Shown here: piece by piece, positions 1-6,110 of the stretch
Layout: each line of letters opens with the position of its first letter
How positions within the stretch are numbered: position 1 is the stretch's first letter
Origin: Amycolatopsis kentuckyensis
GTDB lineage: Bacteria > Actinomycetota > Actinomycetes > Mycobacteriales > Pseudonocardiaceae
Assembly (NCBI RefSeq): GCF_002155975.1
Contig: NZ_MUMI01000047.1
Location: 1-38,222 of the forward strand
Direction: 5' to 3'
Length of the DNA stretch: 38,222 nt
Notes under the pieces: generated by a model
Seen by the model: the letters and a program-made list of their open reading frames with translations, nothing else
The model's database searches: none
Told to the model about the DNA's origin: nothing
Made by a program: the position numbers and the translations under genes

Positions 1-132
1 GCGCGGTGGTCCGGGCATCGGAGGTGGCGTGCGCTTCAGCGGAGACCTCGCGGCGCGGGGCCGGCAGTCCACTGTGGACCGGCGGGACCTGCGGCGACGG
101 CCCGGCCCAGCTGCCCACGGAGTGCCGCCCAT
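1..132 (-). CDS. Partial N-terminus of unidentified gene at left edge
   Basis: A minus-strand ATG at 132-130 is preceded by a near-ideal ribosome binding site (AAAGGAGG, 7 nt spacer), and the frame stays open for 44 codons to the window edge. It lies just downstream of the LacI-type regulator on the same strand, with operator-like palindromes at 161-184 where a repressor would act, so it is probably the first gene of a sugar-related target operon. The visible residues are rich in Arg and Pro and I recognise no family. A competing frame beginning at a GTG at 118-116 is also open and has higher third-position GC, so the true frame is unsettled. What is seen is the RBS and the open frames; the role is inference. 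Confidence 0.35.
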   Translation of the reverse strand, partial: MGGTPWAAGPGRRRRSRRSTVDCRPRAARSPLKRTPPPMPGPPR

Positions 133-160
133 GTCGCCGCCTCCTTTCGCGCCGTTGCTC

Positions 161-197
161 GGGAACGTTCCCGGGAATGTTCCCGGCCGGTGTTCCC
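161..197. promoter_or_regulatory. Tandem operator-like palindromes (LacI type)
   Basis: GGGAACGTTCCC (161-172) is a perfect 12-bp palindrome with a central CG, the usual form of LacI-family operators. It is followed without spacing by GGGAATGTTCCC (173-184), and one base later by a degenerate third unit ending TGTTCCC (191-197). The array sits between the lacI-type gene and the start of the next minus-strand gene, 29-65 bp upstream of that ATG. I infer that it is the operator of the left-edge operon, bound by the adjacent regulator. Confidence 0.55.
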
Positions 198-254
198 GGG
201 GAGTATGCGCACCGGGGTGCGACCCCGTCAAGGGCGGTTCTCGGCCGATTCGAT

Positions 255-1253
255 TCAGGCGGTCGCGCGGGTGATCAGCGAAACCGGCAGCGAGATCCGG
301 TCCACGGTGTCCGCCAGCAGGGCCCGGACCAGCGCCTGGCCGTGGTCGTACTTGTCGATCCGGACCGTGCTGAGCGGCGGGTTCAGGTACGCCGACATCT
401 CCAGGTCGTCGAAGCCGACCACCGCGCAGTCCCGCGGCACCTCGCCCCCGCGCGCGAGCACCGCCTGGACCGCCCCGATCCCCATCAGGTCGTTGAACGC
501 GAAGATCCCGTTGACCCCGGGCCACGCCGCCAGCAGCTGCCGGGTCGCTTCCGTGCCGCCCGGGATGGTCGGCGGTCCCTGGACGATCCGCGCCGAGACG
601 TCGCCGAAGCCCAGCGCCGCGCACGCCGTGACGAAGGCCAGCCGCCGCTCGTCGACCGCGACGCCGACCGAGCTGTCCAGCATGCCGAGGCACGCGTCCG
701 GCCGCCGGGCGAGCAGCTCCACCGCCGCCGCGGTGCCGGCCGCGAAGTCGTTGCTCACCGACGCCGCCACCTCCGCCGGCAGCTCCCGGTCGGCGACCAC
801 CAGCGGGACCGAGCGCGCGTAGTCCGCGAGGACGTCGTCCGGGGTGCCGTAGAAGAAGCCGACGACCCCGCGCGCGGAGCGGGCGAGGGCGTCCTCGATG
901 GCGTCGCGTTCCCGGCCCGGGTCGGCGTCGGTGTTGTACAGCACGACGCTGCAGCCGGCCGCCTCCGCCGCGTCGTACACCCCGCGCGCCACGGCCGGGT
1001 AGAACGGGTTCGCGATGTCGGAGACGATCAGCGCGATGACGTCCGAGCGCTGGGTGCGCATGCCCTTGGCCAGTGCGCTCGGCCGGTAGCCCAGCCGGGT
1101 CGCCGCCGCCAGCACGCGCTCGCGGGTGTCCGGGGCGATCTCCGGCAGGTCGCGCAGGGCGCGCGACACCGTCTGCCGCCCGACGCCGGCCTCCCGGGCC
1201 ACGTCCTCGATCGTCACGCGCTTGACGCGCGGCAGCCGTCCGCGTTCGGTCAC
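255..1253 (-). CDS. LacI-family transcriptional repressor
   Basis: This 332-aa protein has the full LacI layout. An N-terminal helix-turn-helix covers residues 13-35 (VTIEDVAREAGVGRQTVSRA), followed by the hinge region (about 56-70, YRPSALAKGMR), then a periplasmic-binding-protein-like sugar-sensing domain to the C-terminus, with the typical VSDIANPFYP and GFDD motifs. The start is the GTG at 1253, behind GGAGG with a 7-nt spacer; the open frame continues far upstream but has no RBS there and runs through the TetR gene out of frame. It lies 32 bp after the TetR gene on the same strand and may be partly co-transcribed with it. Its likely target is the operon beginning at about 132, through the palindromes at 161-184. 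The ligand is unknown, probably a sugar. It does not look like CebR, and the CebR-type boxes in this window differ from its putative operator. Confidence 0.93.
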   Translation of the reverse strand: MTERGRLPRVKRVTIEDVAREAGVGRQTVSRALRDLPEIAPDTRERVLAAATRLGYRPSALAKGMRTQRSDVIALIVSDIANPFYPAVARGVYDAAEAAGCSVVLYNTDADPGRERDAIEDALARSARGVVGFFYGTPDDVLADYARSVPLVVADRELPAEVAASVSNDFAAGTAAAVELLARRPDACLGMLDSSVGVAVDERRLAFVTACAALGFGDVSARIVQGPPTIPGGTEATRQLLAAWPGVNGIFAFNDLMGIGAVQAVLARGGEVPRDCAVVGFDDLEMSAYLNPPLSTVRIDKYDHGQALVRALLADTVDRISLPVSLITRATA

Positions 1254-1285
1254 GCCGTCGCCTCCCTCCGGGTAAGACGCCGAGC

Positions 1286-1876
1286 CTAAGGGGTCAGGGC
1301 GCGGCGCCACTGGCCGGTGACGCTCCGGCGCAGCGCCTCGGTGTCGACGCTCCCCGGATCGAGCAGCCGCTGCAGCGCGATCCCGCGCAGCTGCCCGACG
1401 ACGGCGGTCGCGACCTCGGCCGCGCCGGCGTCCGCGCCGATGCTGCCGTCCGCGATGCCGGCTTCGACGTCCTCGCGCAGGTCGGCGCGGAAGGCGGCGT
1501 CCCGCTCGCGGAAGATCGGGGCCAGGTCCGGCTGGGTGGCGGCTTCCGCCCACAGCAGCAGGAAAGCCTGGTTGAACACGCCGATCCGGCCGAGCTCGCC
1601 GAGGTAGCCGTCGATCAGCCGCAGCAGGCGGTCGAGGCCGGGCGGGAGGTCCTCGAGACCCGGGACGAACCCGGTCTGCGTGGCCCGCGCCAGCCGTTCG
1701 ACCAGTGCCTGCTTCCCGCCGAAGTGGTGGGTGACGATGCCGCGGCTGTACCCGGCGCGTTCCCCGACGCGGGCGAGCGTCAGCGACCGAACGCCCTGCT
1801 CGACGACGAGTTCGGCGGCGGCGGTCAGGAGTGCGGCTTCGGCCTGGTCGCGGCGTTCCTGCTGGGTGCGGCGCAT
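1286..1876 (-). CDS. TetR-family transcriptional regulator
   Basis: This 196-aa protein has an N-terminal TetR helix-turn-helix (residues about 12-58), including SLTLARVGERAGYSRGIVTHHF and the following GGKQALVERL helix. An all-helical ligand-binding domain follows. Length and layout are normal for the family. It is divergently arranged with the DUF1330-like/hydrolase pair, 71 bp away, and an inverted repeat in that gap (1897-1918) is a good candidate for an operator controlling both directions. This suggests a repressor released by a substrate of the divergent hydrolase. The ligand cannot be read from sequence. Confidence 0.92.
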   Translation of the reverse strand: MRRTQQERRDQAEAALLTAAAELVVEQGVRSLTLARVGERAGYSRGIVTHHFGGKQALVERLARATQTGFVPGLEDLPPGLDRLLRLIDGYLGELGRIGVFNQAFLLLWAEAATQPDLAPIFRERDAAFRADLREDVEAGIADGSIGADAGAAEVATAVVGQLRGIALQRLLDPGSVDTEALRRSVTGQWRRALTP

Positions 1877-1896
1877 GATCGGAGCCTACCAAACTA

Positions 1897-1918
1897 ACTT
1901 GCGTGTCGACCAACAAGT
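1897..1918. promoter_or_regulatory. TetR-type operator over divergent promoter
   Basis: The arms ACTTG (1897-1901) and CAAGT (1914-1918) flank a GTCGAC core (1905-1910), and 8 of 11 positions per half-site match. It is the only A/T-rich stretch between the divergent genes. A plus-strand promoter may use TTGCGT (1899-1904) and, 17 nt later, TGTAAG (1922-1927), so a bound repressor would cover the -35 box. Assignment to the adjacent TetR protein is inference from position. Confidence 0.6.
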
Positions 1919-1947
1919 ATGTGTAAGCTGGCGGCCAGGAGGTCCTG

Positions 1948-2316
1948 ATGATCGAAATCGAAGACCGTGCCCTCGACGCCCTGCTTGCGGACGACCCCGG
2001 CGGCCCGGTCGTGATGCTGAACCTGCTGCGGTTCCGCCCGGACGGCGGCCGCGAGAGCTACCAGCGCTACGCCGAAGCCCTCCGCCGCGGACTCAACGCC
2101 CGCTACGGCCTGGAGGTCGAGTACCTCGGTGCCGGCGGCCCGGCGCTCGTCGCCGAGGACGGGCAGGCCTGGGACATGGTGGTGCTCGTCCGCTACCCGG
2201 ACCGGCAGGCCTTCGCGGCCATGGTCCGCGACCCCGAGTACCAGGCGATCACCCACCTGCGCACCGAGGCACTGGTGGAGTCGGTCCTGCAGCCGACGAC
2301 GCCGGTGGCGGCCTGA
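1948..2316 (+). CDS. DUF1330-like small protein
   Basis: This 122-aa protein shows the DUF1330 pattern: an early PVVMLNLLRF strand, a YQRYAEAL helix, and a second half with WDMVVLVRYPDRQAFAAMVRDPEYQ. The family adopts a dimeric alpha/beta-barrel (ferredoxin-like) fold, and few members have known activities. The ATG follows AGGAGGTC closely, so the start is secure. Its stop overlaps the ATG of the hydrolase by one base, indicating an operon with coupled translation. It probably has an accessory or catabolic role alongside the hydrolase under TetR control. No signal peptide is present, so it is likely cytoplasmic. Confidence 0.8.
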   Translation: MIEIEDRALDALLADDPGGPVVMLNLLRFRPDGGRESYQRYAEALRRGLNARYGLEVEYLGAGGPALVAEDGQAWDMVVLVRYPDRQAFAAMVRDPEYQAITHLRTEALVESVLQPTTPVAA

Positions 2317-3059
2317 TGCCCGCGGTGTTCGTCCACGGCAACCCCGAAACGGCGGCGGTCTGGGACCTGCTGCTGGCCGAGCTCGCCCCGGCGCGCTCGG
2401 ACCTGGTCTGCCTGTCGCCGCCCGGTTTCGGCGCGCCCCTGCCCGCCGGGTTCGGGGCCGGCCGCGCGGACTACCGCGACTGGCTGGCCGGCGAGCTCGA
2501 GGCGTTCGGCGAACCGGTGGACCTGGTGGGGCACGACCTCGGCGGCGGGCACGTGGTGAACGTCGTGCTGAGCCGCCCGGATCTCGTCCGCAGCTGGGTC
2601 AGCGACGCGCTCGGGATGTACGACCCGGGCTACGAATGGCACGAGCTGGCCCGCCGCTGGCGGACGCCCGGCCTCGGCGAGGCCGACGTGGCGGCCCGGT
2701 TCGGCGGCACGGCCGAAGCGCGGACGGCGGTGCTGGTGGAGCGAGGCATGGGCCGCGCGGTCGCGGCCCGCGTGGCGGCGGGCCAGGACGAGGGGATGGG
2801 CCGGGCGGTGCTGACCGTGTACCGGTCCGCGGGCGACCCCGGCCTGGGCCTGCCACTGGAGCGCGCGGCGGCCCGGCCGGGCCTGGCCATCGTGGCCACG
2901 GCCGACCACGTCGCCGGCACCGAAGAACAACGCCGCCGGGCGGCCGCCCGGGCCGGCGCCAGGATCGCTGTCCTCGAAGGCCTGGGGCACTGGTGGATGA
3001 CCCACGAGCCGGCCCGCGCTGCCGCGGCACTGACCGGCTTCTGGGCGACTGTCGGCTGA
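2316..3059 (+). CDS. Alpha/beta hydrolase, Asp-nucleophile type
   Basis: This 247-aa protein begins with the oxyanion-hole motif HGNPETAAVW, very like the HGNP of haloalkane dehalogenases. The nucleophile elbow reads GHDLGG, so the nucleophile position is Asp instead of Ser, which is characteristic of haloalkane dehalogenases and epoxide hydrolases. The catalytic His is probably in LEGLGHWWMTHEP near the C-terminus. It is shorter than classical dehalogenases (about 290-310 aa). Its start codon shares one base with the stop of the DUF1330-like gene. It is likely cytoplasmic, acting on an epoxide, haloalkane or similar small hydrophobic substrate, and induced through the divergent TetR. The exact substrate is unknown, and a plain esterase remains possible. 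Confidence 0.8.
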   Translation: MPAVFVHGNPETAAVWDLLLAELAPARSDLVCLSPPGFGAPLPAGFGAGRADYRDWLAGELEAFGEPVDLVGHDLGGGHVVNVVLSRPDLVRSWVSDALGMYDPGYEWHELARRWRTPGLGEADVAARFGGTAEARTAVLVERGMGRAVAARVAAGQDEGMGRAVLTVYRSAGDPGLGLPLERAAARPGLAIVATADHVAGTEEQRRRAAARAGARIAVLEGLGHWWMTHEPARAAAALTGFWATVG

Positions 3060-3060
3060 G

Positions 3061-3172
3061 GCTCAGCGGGCGGTGCTTGCCGTGCCGGTTCGCGGGCCGG
3101 TGCGGCCGCGGGCTGAGATTCAGGGGCGGTGCTCGCCGTGCCGGTTTGCGGGCCGGTGCGGCCGCGGTGCCG
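3061..3172. repeat. 56-bp imperfect tandem duplication
   Basis: Two 56-bp units (3061-3116 and 3117-3172) match at about 46 of the first 51 bases. The opening bases of the first unit, GCTCAGCGGGCGGTGC, recur at 3203-3218 over the last codons of the expansin-like gene, so the intergenic copies may derive from the 3' end of that gene. The stretch fills the gap between two convergent genes. Confidence 0.7.
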
Positions 3173-3188
3173 ACCGACCGGGTCCGTG

Positions 3189-3218
3189 GCACCGCCCCTT
3201 GAGCTCAGCGGGCGGTGC
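3189..3218 (-). terminator. Hairpin at end of expansin-like gene
   Basis: GCACCGCCC (3189-3197) pairs with GGGCGGTGC (3210-3218) over a 12-nt loop. It overlaps the stop codon of the minus-strand gene in this convergent gap. There is no T-run, so it could be a GC-rich actinobacterial terminator or merely a processing hairpin. Confidence 0.4.
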
Positions 3219-4485
3219 AAGCCAATCCGGCCAGGGGCTGGGCCTCGCCGGTCGCGACGGCTCCCCAGGTCGTCGTCGCGCCGGGGGCCAGCGTTCCGTT
3301 GTAGGTCTGGTTGGCCGCCCGCACCTGCTGGCCCGTCTGGGCCGGCACCGCGTTCCACGAGTTGGTCACCTGCTGGCTGCCCGCGAACGAGAACGCCGTC
3401 GTCCACCCGGCCAGCGCGGTCGAGCCGGTGTTCTTCACTGTGAACTCCAGCTGGTGACCGCCGGTCCACGTGGACGTGACCGCGGAGGTCGCCGAGCACG
3501 ATGCCCCGGCGGGCGTGGTCGGAGTCGTCGGCGTCGTGGTGGGCGTGCTGGTCCCGGTCGTGTAACTGATGCCGGTGTAGGCGGCCGCGCACCCCGAAAG
3601 GCACTGGTCCGGCAGCGTGAAGCGGTAGACGCGGCCGTCGTTGACGAGCGCGTCGCTCGCGTCCCGGACGCGGATCGCGTACGCGGTGCCCGCCGTGGCG
3701 GCCGGGCCGATGATGAACGCCTGTCCGAGGTCACTGTCCGGCTGCGCCTGCTGCCAGCTGCCGTCCGCGCCGAGGAACTCCACGCCGTGGACGCCGTTGG
3801 GCAGGTGCGACACCGCGATGGCCGTCCAATACCGTTGCGCCCCTTGGAGAAATCCGAGTTTCAGGTCGCCGGTGTAGTTCGGGGCGGCCACGTAGGACCA
3901 CGAGACCCGCCGGTTGTTCCAGTGCCCGGGGTTCATGTCCCCGACCGGGGCGCCGTTCTTCACGAACCGGTTGAGCGACGCGGTCGACAGGTCGAGGTGC
4001 CCGGGATCGTCGCGGCACCAGGCGTTCGAGTCGCCGCAGCTGTCCGCCACGACCATGGTCAGCTGGGCACCGGCGTAACCGTCGGTCACCCAGGACCCGT
4101 TGCGGCAGAACGGTTGCCCCGGAGCGCCGTCGTTGACGCCGGTGCAGTACTCGCCGATCGTGACCTGCACGAACCGCCCGCAGTTGCGGCCGTTGTCCCA
4201 CAGGCCGATCTTCGCGGCCTGCGAAGGGGGGATCGGCCGCGGGTAGAAGCCGTAGTCGCCGGGGGTGTTGTAGACGTTGAGGGCGACGAAATCCGGCGAA
4301 TCGAGCATGTCCTGCGGCAGGCCGCAGCCGCCGTACGGGGCGCCGAGCGCGTCGAAGTGGGTCGCGTTGCCCGTCGTGGGCGCGGCCGGGGCGGCACCCG
4401 ACTTCCAGGGCCACACCACGGAAACACCCACGACGAGCACGGCGATCACGGCGAGCACGCCCGGCCGGCGGGAGACGGACCCCAT
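3205..4485 (-). CDS. Secreted expansin-like protein with CBM2
   Basis: This 426-aa protein has a hydrophobic N-terminal export segment (about 8-26). A double-psi beta-barrel expansin-like domain follows (about 38-175, with THFD at 42-45 and GHLDLS at 162-167), rich in Cys. Next come an expansin D2/CBM63-like beta domain (about 190-295), a Thr/Pro linker (about 311-327) and a C-terminal family-2 cellulose-binding module (about 329-426). Expansins loosen cellulose without hydrolysis; here the CBM2 would target it to the polymer. The start is the ATG at 4485, behind GGAAGGAG; an upstream in-frame ATG would add an Arg-rich stretch with no RBS. A CebR-type box lies 60 bp upstream. The nearby GH5 gene has the same box, suggesting co-induction on cellulose. 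The family call is strong; loosening activity is inference. Confidence 0.85.
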   Translation of the reverse strand: MGSVSRRPGVLAVIAVLVVGVSVVWPWKSGAAPAAPTTGNATHFDALGAPYGGCGLPQDMLDSPDFVALNVYNTPGDYGFYPRPIPPSQAAKIGLWDNGRNCGRFVQVTIGEYCTGVNDGAPGQPFCRNGSWVTDGYAGAQLTMVVADSCGDSNAWCRDDPGHLDLSTASLNRFVKNGAPVGDMNPGHWNNRRVSWSYVAAPNYTGDLKLGFLQGAQRYWTAIAVSHLPNGVHGVEFLGADGSWQQAQPDSDLGQAFIIGPAATAGTAYAIRVRDASDALVNDGRVYRFTLPDQCLSGCAAAYTGISYTTGTSTPTTTPTTPTTPAGASCSATSAVTSTWTGGHQLEFTVKNTGSTALAGWTTAFSFAGSQQVTNSWNAVPAQTGQQVRAANQTYNGTLAPGATTTWGAVATGEAQPLAGLACTAR

Positions 4486-4544
4486 GGACTCTCCTTCCGC
4501 CCTGCGGTACCGCGGCAGGCGGAAGCGGCCCCGGCGGCGTCGTC

Positions 4545-4558
4545 TGGAAGCGCTCCCA
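4545..4558. promoter_or_regulatory. CebR-type operator upstream of expansin gene
   Basis: TGGAAGCGCTCCCA differs by one base from TGGGAGCGCTCCCA, the known 14-bp site of the cellulose-utilisation repressor CebR of Streptomyces. It lies 60 bp upstream of the expansin-like start codon, a plausible promoter position. Confidence 0.75.
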
Positions 4559-4612
4559 GAGTCCCCCGCGCACCCGCCGTTTGTCAATCGGCGGCCTGCG
4601 GCCGTGCCGAAC

Positions 4613-5164
4613 TCAGGGGCGCCAGGCGGGGTCGCGGCCGAGAAATCCCATCAGCTTGTCCTGGGCCGAAGCACCGTCGTCCACCGGCACCGCCGGGCCG
4701 AACTGGCCGCTGTCGCGCAGCAGGTGCTCCATCGGCCGCATCGCCGCCAGCGCTTCCGCGCAACGCTGCTCGCCGAGGTCGGGTTCGCGGCCGAGAGCCT
4801 TGGCGAGATCCCACGAATGCAGCCAGACATCGCCCGTGTAGAACTGGTCGATCGCCTCGTCCACCGGCCGGTCGCCGGTGTGCGGATTGCTGAGCACGCG
4901 CCCGGCGGGCTCGTCGAGGATGGCCTGGATGTCGGCGACGTGCTGCTTCCAGGTCCCGGCCGGGTCGGCGTCGACCGCCAGTGCGGGGAGTTCGATCCCC
5001 GCGCCGCGGAGGAAGCCGCGCGGCCATTCGACCAGGTGCCGGACGACGTCGAGGGCCGTCCACTCCGCCACCGGTGCCGGGCGTGCCCAGTCGCCGGCCG
5101 AAGCCGATTCGACCAGTTCGGTGAAGCGGGCGGCTTCGGAGGCGTGCTGCCGGGCCGGGGTCAT
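4613..5164 (-). CDS. DinB/mycothiol-dependent maleylpyruvate isomerase-like protein
   Basis: This 183-aa protein resembles the actinobacterial TIGR03086 / maleylpyruvate-isomerase N-terminal group of the DinB-like four-helix fold. It has the early SAGDWARPAPVAEWTALDVVRHLVEW segment, whose conserved His usually binds metal, and a later FYTGDVWLHSWDLAKALG motif with a second His. Members are thought to use mycothiol as thiol cofactor, but individual functions are mostly unknown. Its ATG overlaps the stop of the AHSA1 gene by 4 bp (ATGA), making it the third gene of an ArsR-led operon, a common grouping in actinomycetes. It is likely cytoplasmic. The substrate is not apparent. Confidence 0.82.
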   Translation of the reverse strand: MTPARQHASEAARFTELVESASAGDWARPAPVAEWTALDVVRHLVEWPRGFLRGAGIELPALAVDADPAGTWKQHVADIQAILDEPAGRVLSNPHTGDRPVDEAIDQFYTGDVWLHSWDLAKALGREPDLGEQRCAEALAAMRPMEHLLRDSGQFGPAVPVDDGASAQDKLMGFLGRDPAWRP

Positions 5165-5643
5165 CGGGCGAGCAGTTCGTCGAGCTTGGCGTACCCCTCG
5201 TTGACCCCGACGTCCATGCCGCTGGCCAGCATGCCGTCGCGGGTGGCGAAGTCCTGGACCACGCTCAGCACCCGCAGCCGGGTGCGGCCGCCCTCGATTT
5301 CTTCCAGGGTCAGCGTTTCCAGCGCGACGCCGTCGGGCTCGCCGTCGTAGGTGAACGTCCACACGATCCGCTCGTTCGGCCGCACTTCGTGGAAGCTGCC
5401 GTGGAAAGCGGCGATCTCCTCGCCGCCGCGGTCGTTGGCGAAGGCCCATTCGCCACCCGTGCGCGCATCCCATTTCGTGATCCGCGTGGTGACCGAGTGC
5501 GGCCCGACCCACTGCGCGTACAGCTCGGGGTCGACGTGAGCCCGGAACACCTGCTCGGGCGCGGCGTCGAACTCCCGGACGAGCCGGATCGTCGGGACCT
5601 TCTCGTCGGCCAGGATTTCGGTTTCGTGCTGGGTCATGGTCAT
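5161..5643 (-). CDS. SRPBCC/AHSA1-family protein
   Basis: This 160-aa protein belongs to the AHSA1-like branch of the START/Bet v1 superfamily. Typical motifs are the opening REFDAAPEQVFRAHVDPELYAQWVGP, the central GGEWAFANDRGGEEIAAFHGSFHEVRPNERIVWTF, and a C-terminal helix ending in YAKLDELLAR. These proteins form a hydrophobic pocket, and many sit beside ArsR regulators without a known ligand. The start is taken as the ATG at 5643, whose ATGA overlaps the ArsR stop; a second ATG two codons later is possible. It overlaps both neighbours by 4 bp, so the three genes are almost certainly one translationally coupled unit. Confidence 0.88.
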   Translation of the reverse strand: MTMTQHETEILADEKVPTIRLVREFDAAPEQVFRAHVDPELYAQWVGPHSVTTRITKWDARTGGEWAFANDRGGEEIAAFHGSFHEVRPNERIVWTFTYDGEPDGVALETLTLEEIEGGRTRLRVLSVVQDFATRDGMLASGMDVGVNEGYAKLDELLAR

Positions 5644-5999
5644 GACGCGTCCTTCCGGGAGCGGGTTTCGCCGCCGCTCATGCGGCCCAGCAGGGCGTCG
5701 AGGCGCCGGTAGCGCTCCTCGGCCTGCCGCCGGTACCGCTCGATCCACTTGGTCATCAGGTCGAACACCTCGGCATCCAGGTGGACCGGACGGCGCTGGG
5801 CGTCCTTGCTGCGCGTCACCAGCCCGGCCTCCTCCAGCACCTTCACGTGCTTGGAGACGGCCTGCAGGCTCATGTCGTACGGCTCGGCCAGTTCGCCCAC
5901 GGTCGCGTCCGCGCCGGCCAGCCGGGCCACCAGATCGCGCCGCGTCGGGTCGGCCAGGGCCGCGAACACGCGGTTGAGCCGTTCGCTGTCTTCGTCCAC
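5640..5999 (-). CDS. ArsR-family transcriptional regulator
   Basis: This 119-aa winged-helix protein has FAALADPTRRDLVARLAGADATVGELAEPYDMSLQAVSKHVKVLEEAGLVTR at the N-terminus, the standard ArsR DNA-binding domain, and a basic Arg-rich tail. It has no CxC metal site, so it is unlikely to be a metal sensor; it belongs to the group paired with AHSA1 proteins. The GTG start at 5999 follows GAGGA. It leads a three-gene coupled operon. Upstream is a well-formed promoter flanked by two TCAAC-N6-GTTGA palindromes, which fits autoregulation. Confidence 0.9.
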   Translation of the reverse strand: MDEDSERLNRVFAALADPTRRDLVARLAGADATVGELAEPYDMSLQAVSKHVKVLEEAGLVTRSKDAQRRPVHLDAEVFDLMTKWIERYRRQAEERYRRLDALLGRMSGGETRSRKDAS

Positions 6000-6008
6000 C
6001 GGTCTTCC

Positions 6009-6071
6009 TCAACTCTTCGGTTGAATAGGACCGTAGAGCGTCGTCCGGCACGTTGTCAACCCGGCGGTTGA
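6009..6071 (-). promoter_or_regulatory. ArsR operon promoter with two TCAAC-N6-GTTGA sites
   Basis: On the minus strand, TTGACA (6059-6054) and TACGGT (6035-6030) are separated by 18 nt and form a strong housekeeping-type promoter. Two 16-bp inverted repeats of the same design, TCAACTCTTCGGTTGA (6009-6024) and TCAACCCGGCGGTTGA (6056-6071), flank it: one overlaps the -35 box, the other the expected start site. Binding by the adjacent ArsR protein is inferred. Confidence 0.65.
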
Positions 6072-6075
6072 GAAA

Positions 6076-6105
6076 GGGCGGGGTTCCGGCTGCGGAACCC
6101 CGCCC
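6076..6105 (-). terminator. Intrinsic terminator after GH5 gene
   Basis: A perfect 13-bp stem (6076-6088 with 6093-6105) and a 4-nt loop lie 5 bp after the endoglucanase stop. On the minus strand the stem is followed by TTTCT. It separates the endoglucanase from the downstream ArsR operon promoter. Confidence 0.85.
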
Positions 6106-6110
6106 GGCGC

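Noticed and set aside
255..1916. LacI reading frame extended to 553 aa
   Set aside because: The part above 1253 is antisense-like, Arg/Pro-rich, and crosses the TetR gene; the GTG at 1253 has a proper RBS and begins the normal LacI domain.
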